Shown: one piece after another, positions 33,620-41,987 of the stretch
Numbering within the stretch: the stretch's first letter is position 1
Layout of the letters: every line of letters starts with the position of its first letter
Assembly (NCBI GenBank): GCA_004556155.1
Contig: SFIM01000010.1
Span: 1 to 64,000, forward strand
Direction: 5' to 3'
DNA from: Clostridiales bacterium
GTDB taxonomy: Bacteria > Bacillota > Clostridia > Christensenellales > Aristaeellaceae
Length of the DNA stretch: 64,000 nt
Position numbers and translations under genes: made by a program
The notes under the pieces: model-generated
Databases searched by the model: none
Told to the model about the DNA's origin: nothing
Seen by the model: only the letters and a program-made list of their open reading frames with translations

Positions 33620-35075
33620 CGGGGCGCGCCTCCTTAGCGATCTGATGCAGGGTGCCGACCAGGAGCTTGCTGTCGCCGCCGCACTTGGTGATTTCCAGCG
33701 GGCTCACGCCCAGCTCCTCGCACAGGATTTCCATCACGCGCGGGCTGCAGAAGCCGCCCTGGCAGCGGCCCATGCCGGCGCGGGTGCGGCGCTTGACGCC
33801 GTCGATGGAGCGCGCGCCCACGGGGCGGCGGATCGCGGCACGGATCTCGGCCTCGGTCACCTGCTCGCAGCGGCATACCAGCACGCCGTATTCGGGGTTC
33901 TGCTTATAGGCTTCCTCGCGCTCCTCATTGGTCATGCTGCGGAAGGCGCGGGGCAGGGGGGTGGGCTTTTTCCAGTCTTCCTTCTGCGCAAGACCCAGGA
34001 AGGCGGCAACCTCGTCGCCCAGCTCCTGGCCGATGGCCGGAGCCGCGGACAGGCCGGGGCTTTCGATACCGACCGCCTCGAACGCGCCCTCGGGCGCGCC
34101 CTCCACCTTGCCGATGATGAAATCGCCGTTTTCCTCGTGCGCGCGCACACCCGAGAAGGTGGTGATGGTCTGACGGGTATTGACGGTCTTCCAGGTCAGG
34201 CGCACCTTTTCCAGCGCCTCATCCAGGCCGCGGCGGGTAGTGGCCACGTCGTAGCCGTCGTCGATATCATCGGCGGTGGGGCCCAGCAGGGTGTTGCCGT
34301 GGGTGGTGGGGCTGACCAGCACGCCCTTGCCCATCCTGGTGGGGCACTGGAACATGGTCATATGGAAGGGGATTTCAGCCATGTGATCCAGCAGATAATA
34401 CTCGCCGCGGCGGGCGATCAGGTTGACATGGCGGGTAGAGATCATATTGTGCAGCACGCCCGAGCCGATGCCGGCGCAGTTGACCACCGCGCGGGTCTTG
34501 TACTCGTCGCGCTCGGTAATCACCAGCCAGTTGCCATCGGAGGTGGGCTTGATCTCCAGCACGGGGTTGCTCAGCACAAACTCCGCGCCGTTTTCCGCCG
34601 CGCTGTCCGCCAGGGCGCAGGTCATCTCATACGGGCTGACCAGGGCGCTGGTGGGCGCATACAGGGCGCACACAACCGCAGGGTTGGTGTTAGGCTCCAT
34701 CTGCAAAATTTCATCGTGCTCCACAATGCGGCAGCCGGGCACGTTGTTGGCCTGCGCCTGTGCGAGCAGGTTGTTCAGGGTCGCACGGTCTTCCTCGCTG
34801 AAGCCCAGCACCAGCGCGCCGGGCTGGGTGTAGGGCACGCCCAGCTCCTTGGCCAGGTCGCCGTACATCATGCTGCCCTTCACGTTCAGGCGCGCCTTTT
34901 CGGTGCCAGGATGCGCGTCAAAACCGGCGTGCACGATACCGCTGTTGGCCTTGCTGGCGCCGTCCGCCACATCCTCCATGCGATCAACAACCAGGAGCTT
35001 GCCGTTGTACTTGGCCATCTGCTGTGCTACCGCGCAGCCGACCACACCGGCGCCGATGATGATTGCGTCGTACAT
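33609..35075 (-). CDS. FAD-dependent dehydrogenase, GlpA-like with BFD [2Fe-2S] domain
   Basis: A 488-aa protein of the DAO superfamily. The N-terminal FAD motif is IIIGAGVVGCAVAQQM, followed by the GASKANSGIVHAGFDA block shared with GlpA and L-2-hydroxyglutarate oxidases. The C-terminal part (about 400-455) is a BFD-like [2Fe-2S] domain with CRC and CQGGFC cysteine pairs. The start at 35075 follows AAAGGGATG. It is the first gene of a two-gene operon with the GlpB-like protein; the small DUF1667 protein that often completes this set is absent here. Glycerol 3-phosphate is the likeliest substrate on family grounds. Confidence 0.87.
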   Translation of the reverse strand: MYDAIIIGAGVVGCAVAQQMAKYNGKLLVVDRMEDVADGASKANSGIVHAGFDAHPGTEKARLNVKGSMMYGDLAKELGVPYTQPGALVLGFSEEDRATLNNLLAQAQANNVPGCRIVEHDEILQMEPNTNPAVVCALYAPTSALVSPYEMTCALADSAAENGAEFVLSNPVLEIKPTSDGNWLVITERDEYKTRAVVNCAGIGSGVLHNMISTRHVNLIARRGEYYLLDHMAEIPFHMTMFQCPTRMGKGVLVSPTTHGNTLLGPTADDIDDGYDVATTRRGLDEALEKVRLTWKTVNTRQTITTFSGVRAHEENGDFIIGKVEGAPEGAFEAVGIESPGLSAAPAIGQELGDEVAAFLGLAQKEDWKKPTPLPRAFRSMTNEEREEAYKQNPEYGVLVCRCEQVTEAEIRAAIRRPVGARSIDGVKRRTRAGMGRCQGGFCSPRVMEILCEELGVSPLEITKCGGDSKLLVGTLHQIAKEARPDEE

Positions 35076-35098
35076 TGTTTCATCCCTTTCAAGTTCTG

Positions 35099-35124
35099 CC
35101 GCCGTCCCCACGCGGAGACGGCGG
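35099..35124 (-). promoter_or_regulatory. leader hairpin before the GlpA-like gene
   Basis: An 8-bp perfect stem (CCGCCGTC/GACGGCGG) lies in the predicted 5' untranslated region, ending about 24 bases before the start codon. It could be an operator or an RNA stability element. Confidence 0.4.
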
Positions 35125-35146
35125 AATGTATTTACCAGACAGTTGA

Positions 35147-35175
35147 ATTATAGCACACCCCTGCCCAGCATTCAA
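35147..35175 (-). promoter_or_regulatory. promoter of the flavoprotein operon
   Basis: Minus strand TTGAAT (35170-35175), 17-bp spacer, TATAAT (35147-35152). Confidence 0.75.
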
Positions 35176-35267
35176 GACGGGCAGGGGAATAAACGCGCCT
35201 TTTCTTCCATTTTAGCGTACAAATTGCGCGAAAAATAGAAATAATCGCGCAATCGAGGGGAATATGC

Positions 35268-36113
35268 TCACACTCGCGCACACTCGCGCAGCCGGGCGGC
35301 CACCGCGCGGGGAAGCCCCTGCATGTCGGGATATACGGCAAGCGCTTCAAAGCGCTCCGCCAACAGGGCGGATACGGCCTCCGCCTGCGCGCTGCCGATT
35401 TCCAGCAGCAGCCAACCGCCGGGCAAAAGATAGTCCGGCGCTTCGCGCGCAATGCGGCGATAGAAATCCAGCCCGTCCAACCCGCCGTACAGCGCCAGGG
35501 CAGGTTCCCTGCACACCTCAGGCTGCAAATCCGCCATTTCCTCCGCCGTGATATAGGGCGGGTTGCTGACGATGATATCAAACCTTTCCCCCGCCGCGGC
35601 GGCAAACAGATCACCCTGGCGCAGCGTTACCCGTGCGCCGGTATCGGCGATGTTTTGCCGGGCGACGGCCAGCGCGTCGGCGCTGATATCGGCCGCCGTC
35701 ACCTGCGCGCCCGGAAATTGCAGCGCAATGGCAATGGCCAGCGCGCCCGTGCCCGTGCACAGATCCAGCACGCGCTCGCGCCCTTGCATGCGGGCAAGCG
35801 CCTGCTCGCACAGCGTTTCGGTGTCGTTGCGGGGAATCAGCGCGCCGGGCTGCGCGCGCAGCGTAACGCCCATAAACTGCGCCGTGCCCAGGATGTATTG
35901 CAGCGGCTCGCGCTGGCAGCGGCGATCAATCAGCGCCTGATAATCGGCCAGCTGCGATTGCGTCAGCTCCCGCCAGCCCTCGGCGCGCAGCAGCAGATGC
36001 GGCGTACCCGTCACATGGGATAACAAAAACGCCGCGTCCACCGCGGGATCGGGCACGCCGGCCTGTGCCAGCATGCCCGACGCGGCGCGCAGCGCATCGC
36101 GGCAAGTCGTCAT
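35268..36113 (-). CDS. prmC: peptide chain release factor N5-glutamine methyltransferase
   Basis: A 281-aa SAM-dependent methyltransferase that methylates the GGQ glutamine of RF1 and RF2. The N-terminal helical domain (1-80) is followed by the SAM site (VLDLCTGTGALAIAIALQFPGAQVTAADIS) and the catalytic SNPPYI (about residue 180). It overlaps the yqhQ stop by 4 bases (ATGA). prmC normally sits by prfA; yqhQ-prmC is a common clostridial order. Confidence 0.96.
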   Translation of the reverse strand: MTTCRDALRAASGMLAQAGVPDPAVDAAFLLSHVTGTPHLLLRAEGWRELTQSQLADYQALIDRRCQREPLQYILGTAQFMGVTLRAQPGALIPRNDTETLCEQALARMQGRERVLDLCTGTGALAIAIALQFPGAQVTAADISADALAVARQNIADTGARVTLRQGDLFAAAAGERFDIIVSNPPYITAEEMADLQPEVCREPALALYGGLDGLDFYRRIAREAPDYLLPGGWLLLEIGSAQAEAVSALLAERFEALAVYPDMQGLPRAVAARLRECARV

Positions 36114-37180
36114 GCCTGCGGTTCCTCCTGCGCAGGGGCAGGATCAGCCGCGGGCGCTTCGTCCTTCTTGGGCGCGGGGATGGCGATCACATAGCCCTCG
36201 GGGGTCAGCGGGCCGTCGGGCATATCACCCAGCGCGGCCTTCATCGATACGATAGCCACCTCCAGCATGCTGTCGTCCGGCTCGGCGGTGGTCAGGCGCT
36301 GCAGCTGCATGCCCGGCGCGCGCAGGATGCGGCACAGCTTGTTCTCGCTGTGGGCCAGGCCCTTGAGCACCTCATAGCTGATGCCCGCAACCACGGGCAG
36401 CAGGATCACGCGGCTGAGAACGCGCAGCAGATAATGCGCGCCCAGATCATAGCCGGAGACCATCAGCACCACCACGTCCACGATGGAGTAGAACACGATG
36501 GACAGGATGAAGGTGATCAGCAAAAAGCTGGTGCCGCAGCGCGGATGCAGCGTGGTAAAGGGGCGGGCGTTTTCGGGGGTCAGGGGCAGATCAGCCTCGT
36601 GGCAATACACGGTTTTATGCTCCGCGCCATGATAGCGGAATACCCGCTTCATATCCGGAATGCTGCGGCAAAACGCCATATAACCCAGCAGAATGGCCGT
36701 GCGGACAAGGCCGGTAACCAGATTCTTGAGCAGCAGCATGCCGCCCGTGGCCGTAGTGGGGAAAAGCTTGATGATGGCGTTTGGAATCAGCACAAACAGA
36801 CCGACGGACAGGCACACGGCCAGCACGATGGCCAGACCCATGACCACCTTATCCACGCCATTGCCCAGCTTCTTGGCCAGCCAAAGCTCAAACTTGGTGG
36901 GCTGCTCGTCCTCAACGCCGCCCATCTTGCTGCTTTCCTCCAGCGTCTTCATGCCGGTGCCCAGCATCGTCACCATGCTGACCGCGCCGCGCACAAAGGG
37001 CCAGCCCATCCACTTATGCTTTTTTGCGGGGGACACATAGGGATCGCGCTTGCACACCACGCTGCCGTCCGGGCGGCGCACCGCCAGGGCGATATATTCC
37101 GGCGAGCGCATCATCACGCCCTCCAATACGGCCTGACCGCCGATATCCACACGCTTTGCGGGCTTGTTGTTTTCTTTCAA
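36110..37180 (-). CDS. yqhQ: YqhQ-like DUF1385 membrane protein
   Basis: A 356-aa membrane protein of the DUF1385 family (VDIGGQAVLEGVMMRSPEYIALAVRRPDGSV near the N-terminus; FRYHGAEHKTVYCHEA and HPRCGTSFLL in the middle). About four membrane helices are visible. Function is unknown in the family. I choose a TTG start at 37180 because AAAGGAAG lies seven bases upstream and the predicted transcription start is near 37222; an upstream ATG at 37213 would leave almost no leader and has no ribosome site. The last 30 residues are rich in Ala and Pro. Confidence 0.9.
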   Translation of the reverse strand: MKENNKPAKRVDIGGQAVLEGVMMRSPEYIALAVRRPDGSVVCKRDPYVSPAKKHKWMGWPFVRGAVSMVTMLGTGMKTLEESSKMGGVEDEQPTKFELWLAKKLGNGVDKVVMGLAIVLAVCLSVGLFVLIPNAIIKLFPTTATGGMLLLKNLVTGLVRTAILLGYMAFCRSIPDMKRVFRYHGAEHKTVYCHEADLPLTPENARPFTTLHPRCGTSFLLITFILSIVFYSIVDVVVLMVSGYDLGAHYLLRVLSRVILLPVVAGISYEVLKGLAHSENKLCRILRAPGMQLQRLTTAEPDDSMLEVAIVSMKAALGDMPDGPLTPEGYVIAIPAPKKDEAPAADPAPAQEEPQA

Positions 37181-37228
37181 GGGTATCTTCCTTTCCGGGA
37201 TTGCTCCCTGCATGGGATTGCAACCTAT

Positions 37229-37257
37229 ATTATACACGCATTGCGCGCAGGTTTCAA
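37229..37257 (-). promoter_or_regulatory. promoter of yqhQ-prmC
   Basis: Minus strand TTGAAA (37252-37257), 17-bp spacer, TATAAT (37229-37234). Confidence 0.8.
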
Positions 37258-37300
37258 TCTTTTCTCACGGGCGGAAGGCCGCGGCGGCGTAAATTATGCT

Positions 37301-38254
37301 TTAATATTGCGTTTCTGCATCCGGGGGCAGGATCTGCGCATCCGGATTAAGGCATATCACTTCGCAATCCGCAGGAAAGGCGTTCGCGCCCACGCGCCGC
37401 ACCGAGGCGGGCAGCGTCACCTGCCTGAGCGCCGTGCGATAAAAGGCATAATCGCCGATGGTCTCAATGCCCTCCGCCAGCGTAAGCTCGGTCAGCGCCG
37501 CGCTTTCGCACAGGGATTCCGGAATATGCTTCACGCTGCCGGGAAGCGCCAACGAAACAAGATTCATGCTGCATAAGCTGTTCGGCTCCAGCTCCGTAAC
37601 AGAATCCGGAATGGTCAGCGCGTGCAGATACGGCAGGTTTGCCAACGCCCCGCCACCGATGCTTTGCACGCTGTCGGGGATGGTCAGCGCAGTGGCCGCG
37701 TAATACAGGTTCTCCAGCGCACCCTCGCCCAGGCGGCCCACGCGCGGCAGGTCGATTGCGTCGCCCGCCCGCAGCCGGGGCGCATAGAGCAGCGTATCGG
37801 CGCGCCGGTCGATCAGATACCCGCGCTCCACAGTGAAATACGGATTGTCCGGATCCAACGCAATCTCCGCCGTCACATGCGAAAAGCAGCCCTCGGCAAT
37901 GCGCTCCAGACTGGCGGGAAAGTAGAGTTTCTTTACATCATGGCAGCAGGTAAAAGCCCCGTCATCCAGATACCTGAGGGTGCCAGGCAGGATGATCGCC
38001 TCCACCAGCCCTCCATCAAACGCACTCTCCGAATTGTTAAACGCATTTTCGCCAATGCCCACCACGGGCTGCCCGCCCAGGGCGTCGGGCACGGTGATCA
38101 CTGCGGGCGTTTGCGCCGCGTCCTCCACATAGTACATCGTCACCACCGCGCCCTCCGGGGTGAGCGCATAGGTAAAATCGCCTTGCGTGTCCCCCAACGC
38201 GGTCATGACCGGCAGGCACAGCAGCGCCAATAGCGCGGCAAGCAGCTTTTTCAT
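37301..38254 (-). CDS. exported leucine-rich repeat protein, BspA type
   Basis: A 317-aa protein with a Sec signal peptide (MKKLLAALLALLCLPVMTALG) and BspA-type (LRR_5) repeats of about 22 residues, seen as repeated blocks such as LEAIILPGTLRYLDDGAF, ALTIPDSVQSIGGGAL, ALTIPDSVTELEPNSL and QVTLPASVRRVGANAF. Such proteins are often surface-exposed and bind host or other proteins. No anchor is seen. The ATG at 38254 has GAGAGG eight bases upstream. Confidence 0.85.
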   Translation of the reverse strand: MKKLLAALLALLCLPVMTALGDTQGDFTYALTPEGAVVTMYYVEDAAQTPAVITVPDALGGQPVVGIGENAFNNSESAFDGGLVEAIILPGTLRYLDDGAFTCCHDVKKLYFPASLERIAEGCFSHVTAEIALDPDNPYFTVERGYLIDRRADTLLYAPRLRAGDAIDLPRVGRLGEGALENLYYAATALTIPDSVQSIGGGALANLPYLHALTIPDSVTELEPNSLCSMNLVSLALPGSVKHIPESLCESAALTELTLAEGIETIGDYAFYRTALRQVTLPASVRRVGANAFPADCEVICLNPDAQILPPDAETQY

Positions 38255-38333
38255 AGGCAACACCTCTCGCTATAAAAAACGAAAAAGTCCGGCGTTTTCC
38301 TGCATACAGGCAAATATTTTCCAGCTACGCAAA

Positions 38334-38359
38334 AGCCGCCTGATCAAAATCAGGCGGCT
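38334..38359 (-). terminator. terminator of the CARDB-like surface protein gene
   Basis: A perfect 11-bp stem (AGCCGCCTGAT/ATCAGGCGGCT, 4-nt loop) is followed on the minus strand by TTTTGCG. Confidence 0.85.
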
Positions 38360-38372
38360 GATGGGTATGTGA

Positions 38373-40298
38373 TTATTCGTCCTCGCTGGGCGCATCCGCG
38401 GGCTTGCGGTTGGCGCGGCGGCGGCGGGAAGGCGCGTCCACCGCCTCCTCGGCGGGGGTATCCTGCGCGGGCTGATCCTGCGCGGAAGCCTGCGGCTGGA
38501 GCTGCGAATCCTCGCGGGTCAGGCGGTACGCGCCGCCGTCGTCCGATTGCTGCTTGACGGGCTGAGGCGCGTCCTCCTTGAGGATTTCATCCGAGGGCTT
38601 TTCGCTCAGCGCGTCAGGCGCGGTTTCCGGCTCGGTATCGGCAATATCGGCCTCGCCATAACGGGCGGGCTCGGTATAATCGCGGCGCTCGGCCAGGTCC
38701 ATATGATCGTAGGCGTTGCGGGAGGTGCTGCGGCGCTTGGCGCGCATCACGGTGCTGACGGCAAACAGCAGGAAGCTGACGCCAAACAGCCCGGCGAACA
38801 CCAGCGCGGCGGTGCGCAGATAGCCGCTGGTCTGGCTGGCCACAGGCTCAAGCACCTCGATGGGCGCAACCGTGACGGTGACCAGGGGCGCAACCGTCAC
38901 CTGCGGCACGGCGGTGGGCGCAGCAGTAGGCGCGGCGTAGGCGATGGTGATTTCGTTGGAATCAAAGGTCTGGGTGTTATCCAGCGCGTCCTTGATGCTG
39001 GCGGTAAAGCGGAACTTGCCAGCCTGGGAGATGGTGAAGTCGCGCTCGATGGTGACGGTCTGCGAAGGAGCCAGCTCGCTCACGGTGGTGATGCGGGTAG
39101 CGCCGTGATACAGGGTCACGTTCTTGGCCGTCTGGGAGGAATTGTTGGTCAGCTTCAGGGTGAAGCGCACATCGGCAGGCACCTGCGCCACGGTGGCGGT
39201 GCTGGCGGTGGCGTCCAGGGTCAGGTGCATCATCTGGCCGGGATTATAAACGCTGATCTTGACCTCGTTGGAGGAGATCACGTTGGTAGCGCCCGTATTG
39301 TCCGGCAGGGTGACGGAATACTTGAAGGACGTGCTTTCAGACAGGGTGAACTGCTTTTCGCGCACCAGCGTTTCGCCGGGGCCCAGGGTGAGATTGGTGA
39401 AGATCTCGCCGTACTTGGCGTCCGTCACGCTGATATTGGAATAGGTAATGTTGCCGTTGTTCTTGATGGTCAGGGTGAGGGTAACGGTGTCGCCGTTCTC
39501 GATGGAGGTCTTGTCGGCCGTCAGGATTTCATCCAGCATCAGGCCGGGATTAGCCTTGGGGATGGTGACGGCGGGCAGCTCCTGGGACAGGGACTCGTCC
39601 CCCGCCTTGTAGGTCACCTTGCCACGGCTGGTCAGATCTTTCTGGCGCATGGTGGCGGTGAACTTGATGGTCTTGCGCTCGCCCGGCGCCAGCGAGGTGA
39701 CGGTCTGCGCATTGGCGGAAATGGAGGTATTCTCCTCCACGCGGATGTTCTTGATTTCCACATTGCCGGAATTGTACAGCTCATACTGCACGGTGGCGGT
39801 CTTGCCGTTGCGCACCACCTCGGGATCGATGGTGCGGTTGACCGTCAGGCGCGGAGCCGTGCCGGTAAAGGTCAGCGCGGCGCTGGCGCTGAGGGACTTG
39901 ACCACCACGTTGCCGCTGGCGTCCACATCGTTATAGCTGAGCATATAGGTCAGCTTGCCCTCATCCAGCTGCTGCTGGGTAACATTGTAGGTATGCTGCG
40001 CGGTCACATAATCGCCCTTTTTGATCAGCGCCTGGCCGCCGTCGCCAAAGGTAGGCACCAGCGCGCCGCTGGGATCATAGAGCATGACCGGCTCGGTCAT
40101 ATCGGTTTCGCCCGCGTTAACCACGCGCACCGACACCGTAACGGGGCCGGGTGCGGTGAGGCTGGAAGGCTCAACCGACAGGGTAAAATTGATATTGTCG
40201 TCCGCCATGGCGGGCAGCGCAAACAGCAATGCCAGCAGCAGAAGCAGCGTTGTAAGCATTGCGCGGATTCTTCTTTTGGATTCATGGGCAAAAAGCAT
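38373..40298 (-). CDS. membrane-anchored exported protein with CARDB/DUF11-like repeats
   Basis: A 641-aa protein. After a signal segment (MLTTLLLLLALLFALPAMADD) come about four Ig-like beta domains of the CARDB/DUF11 kind, each with phrases such as VTVSVRVVNAGETDM, ATVQYELYNSGNVEIKNIRV, VTLTLTIKNNGNITYSNISV and FTLKLTNNSSQTAKNVTL. A Pro/Thr/Val linker (APTAAPTAVPQVTVAP) leads to one membrane helix (TAALVFAGLFGVSFLLFAVSTV) and a charged cytoplasmic tail of about 120 residues ending in RRRRANRKP. Function is unknown; adhesion or envelope structure is plausible. Its start follows GGAAGGGGGG. Confidence 0.82.
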   Translation of the reverse strand: MLFAHESKRRIRAMLTTLLLLLALLFALPAMADDNINFTLSVEPSSLTAPGPVTVSVRVVNAGETDMTEPVMLYDPSGALVPTFGDGGQALIKKGDYVTAQHTYNVTQQQLDEGKLTYMLSYNDVDASGNVVVKSLSASAALTFTGTAPRLTVNRTIDPEVVRNGKTATVQYELYNSGNVEIKNIRVEENTSISANAQTVTSLAPGERKTIKFTATMRQKDLTSRGKVTYKAGDESLSQELPAVTIPKANPGLMLDEILTADKTSIENGDTVTLTLTIKNNGNITYSNISVTDAKYGEIFTNLTLGPGETLVREKQFTLSESTSFKYSVTLPDNTGATNVISSNEVKISVYNPGQMMHLTLDATASTATVAQVPADVRFTLKLTNNSSQTAKNVTLYHGATRITTVSELAPSQTVTIERDFTISQAGKFRFTASIKDALDNTQTFDSNEITIAYAAPTAAPTAVPQVTVAPLVTVTVAPIEVLEPVASQTSGYLRTAALVFAGLFGVSFLLFAVSTVMRAKRRSTSRNAYDHMDLAERRDYTEPARYGEADIADTEPETAPDALSEKPSDEILKEDAPQPVKQQSDDGGAYRLTREDSQLQPQASAQDQPAQDTPAEEAVDAPSRRRRANRKPADAPSEDE

Positions 40299-40358
40299 GC
40301 CCGACCCCCCTTCCTGATACGCGGACACCCCGCGTGGAACGGCATGATTGCAAATTTT

Positions 40359-40387
40359 ATTGTACTTTATTCATTGCGTTCTGTCAA
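40359..40387 (-). promoter_or_regulatory. promoter of the CARDB-like protein gene
   Basis: Minus strand TTGACA (40382-40387), 17-bp spacer, TACAAT (40359-40364). Confidence 0.8.
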
Positions 40388-40504
40388 GCAAACCGCGGCG
40401 TTTCCAGCTATTTCTGCTGAGTTTTTACAATAATAGCGCAGGATCGCGCGCATAAGGGGCGCAGCTTCGCGCGTTTCGTGCGGCCGGGCAGGGACTTTTT
40501 CCCC

Positions 40505-41137
40505 TCACAGCCTGCGAACGGGGTGGCGGATCACGGTTTTCCACCGTTCCGGAGCCACCTTGCGCGCGTCGGACAGATAGATTTCATGGTGCCAGCGCGC
40601 ATCCGAAAAGTCATTTTCATAGCCGTTTTCGGCGATATAGGCATCCATTTTCGCAACGCTGGCAGGCTCATCGTCAAAGGGCCCCACGTGCAGCAGCTGC
40701 ACGCACAGGCCCTCATCCACAGGCAAAAACTCCACGGCGGAGAAATCCTGCTTTTTCTTTTGCGCAGCCTCCGAAACCGCCCAGTCAAAATCCGCCCGCG
40801 CGACGAAATCCGGCAGGCGAATCACCGATATCCACTCAAAGCGCTGCTTATTGGCATAATCAAAGCCCATCGTGCCCGGCTGCCGCCAGAAGCCCTCCAG
40901 CGGCGGCACCACATAATCAAAGTACCCGTCGATGCGGTGATCGCCGTGCTTGCTCATCTTGATGGTAAAGGCCACGCCGTACAATAGGCCGATGGCCGCC
41001 TTGTACGCGCCGCCCTCCTCGTTGGGATCTCCCTGCCCGCGCACGGCAATGTAATTCATCGGCGGCACGGTGACAAGCTGCGGCTGCGCCTTGGGCAGAT
41101 AAAACTCTTTATATTCCTTTTTATAGTCAAACGCCAT
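40505..41137 (-). CDS. GyrI-like small-molecule binding domain protein
   Basis: A 210-aa protein of the GyrI-like (SOUL/GyrI superfamily) group (VPPMNYIAVRGQGDPNEEGGAYKAAIGLLYGVAFTIKM; RWHHEIYLSDARKVAPERWKTVIRHPV). Such stand-alone proteins bind hydrophobic or cationic compounds; some hydrolyse toxic esters. It follows the YoaP-like acetyltransferase by 11 bases with AAGGAG between, so the two are co-expressed. A resistance or detoxification role is inference. Confidence 0.85.
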   Translation of the reverse strand: MAFDYKKEYKEFYLPKAQPQLVTVPPMNYIAVRGQGDPNEEGGAYKAAIGLLYGVAFTIKMSKHGDHRIDGYFDYVVPPLEGFWRQPGTMGFDYANKQRFEWISVIRLPDFVARADFDWAVSEAAQKKKQDFSAVEFLPVDEGLCVQLLHVGPFDDEPASVAKMDAYIAENGYENDFSDARWHHEIYLSDARKVAPERWKTVIRHPVRRL

Positions 41138-41148
41138 ATCCGTTCTCC

Positions 41149-41898
41149 TTACGCGCGCAGCAGCTTTTCCAGCGCCGAGCCGTCCAGCTGATTGACGGTA
41201 ACAAACCGTCCCTGATAAAGCACCGCCCAGTTGTTGAACACGCAGGGCAATGCCTTGGCCTGCGCCAGCGTATCCACATGGATGAAGCGCGCGGGGATGC
41301 CGTGCGCCTCGCAGTACGCCCGCAGCTTATCCACCCGCTGCGGGATAAAGGGGCACTGATCGTCATAGTAAACGGTCAGCTCCTGCTCGTCGATGCGCTG
41401 ACTTTTTGCATTTTCCGCAAAGCGCGGCACGCTGCCATCCAGGCTCAGCGCCAGCAGCTGATAGCCGTCGGCCGTGTGATCGACGCACGTGAAGCCGTAT
41501 TTCTGCGCAAATTTTTGATCGGACAGCCAGGCCTTCTGCTTATCCGCGCCCATCATGCACACGCCGGACTTGCCCCGCGCCTTCGCGTCGGCAATGCAGT
41601 ATTCCATCAGCTGCCGCCCATAGCCGTGACCCTTCAGATCGCCCAGCACCCACAGGCAATAAATATATAGGTAGTTATCCCCCACCACGGGCGCCCAAGC
41701 CGTTTCCAGCGGCGCATATTCAATAAAAGCGCAGCCCTTGGCGTTCACCTTGCGAAACACATGGCCCTCGTCCAGCCGCGCGGCCAGCCAGGCACGCTTG
41801 GCCTCCACGCCGGGATGCGCCTTCTGCGTGCGGATGATGCAGCACAAATGCTCCGATGCGATGTTCCCGCTGTCCAGGTTGATAAACTCCGTATCCAT
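41149..41898 (-). CDS. GNAT acetyltransferase with C-terminal YoaP domain
   Basis: A 249-aa protein. The N-terminal half is a GNAT acetyltransferase (CoA-binding motif LGDLKGHGYGRQLMEYCIADAKARG). The C-terminal 80 residues are a thioredoxin-like YoaP domain (TVYYDDQCPFIPQRVDKLRAYCEAHGIP) with one Cys of the usual pair. It resembles Bacillus YoaP (EHLCCII, AFIEYAPLETAW). Substrate unknown. The ATG at 41898 has AGGAG nine bases upstream; a TTG two codons earlier is less likely. Confidence 0.87.
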   Translation of the reverse strand: MDTEFINLDSGNIASEHLCCIIRTQKAHPGVEAKRAWLAARLDEGHVFRKVNAKGCAFIEYAPLETAWAPVVGDNYLYIYCLWVLGDLKGHGYGRQLMEYCIADAKARGKSGVCMMGADKQKAWLSDQKFAQKYGFTCVDHTADGYQLLALSLDGSVPRFAENAKSQRIDEQELTVYYDDQCPFIPQRVDKLRAYCEAHGIPARFIHVDTLAQAKALPCVFNNWAVLYQGRFVTVNQLDGSALEKLLRA

Positions 41899-41955
41899 GG
41901 CCAAACGCTCCTTTTACCATCAAACGATAGAATCCAGTTGTTGCATATCAATCAG

Positions 41956-41984
41956 ATTATATCGTGAATCGCGCGGCGCGTCAA
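41956..41984 (-). promoter_or_regulatory. promoter of the acetyltransferase-GyrI operon
   Basis: Minus strand TTGACG (41979-41984), 17-bp spacer, TATAAT (41956-41961). It lies just past the mfd stop codon. Confidence 0.8.
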
Positions 41985-41987
41985 GCC

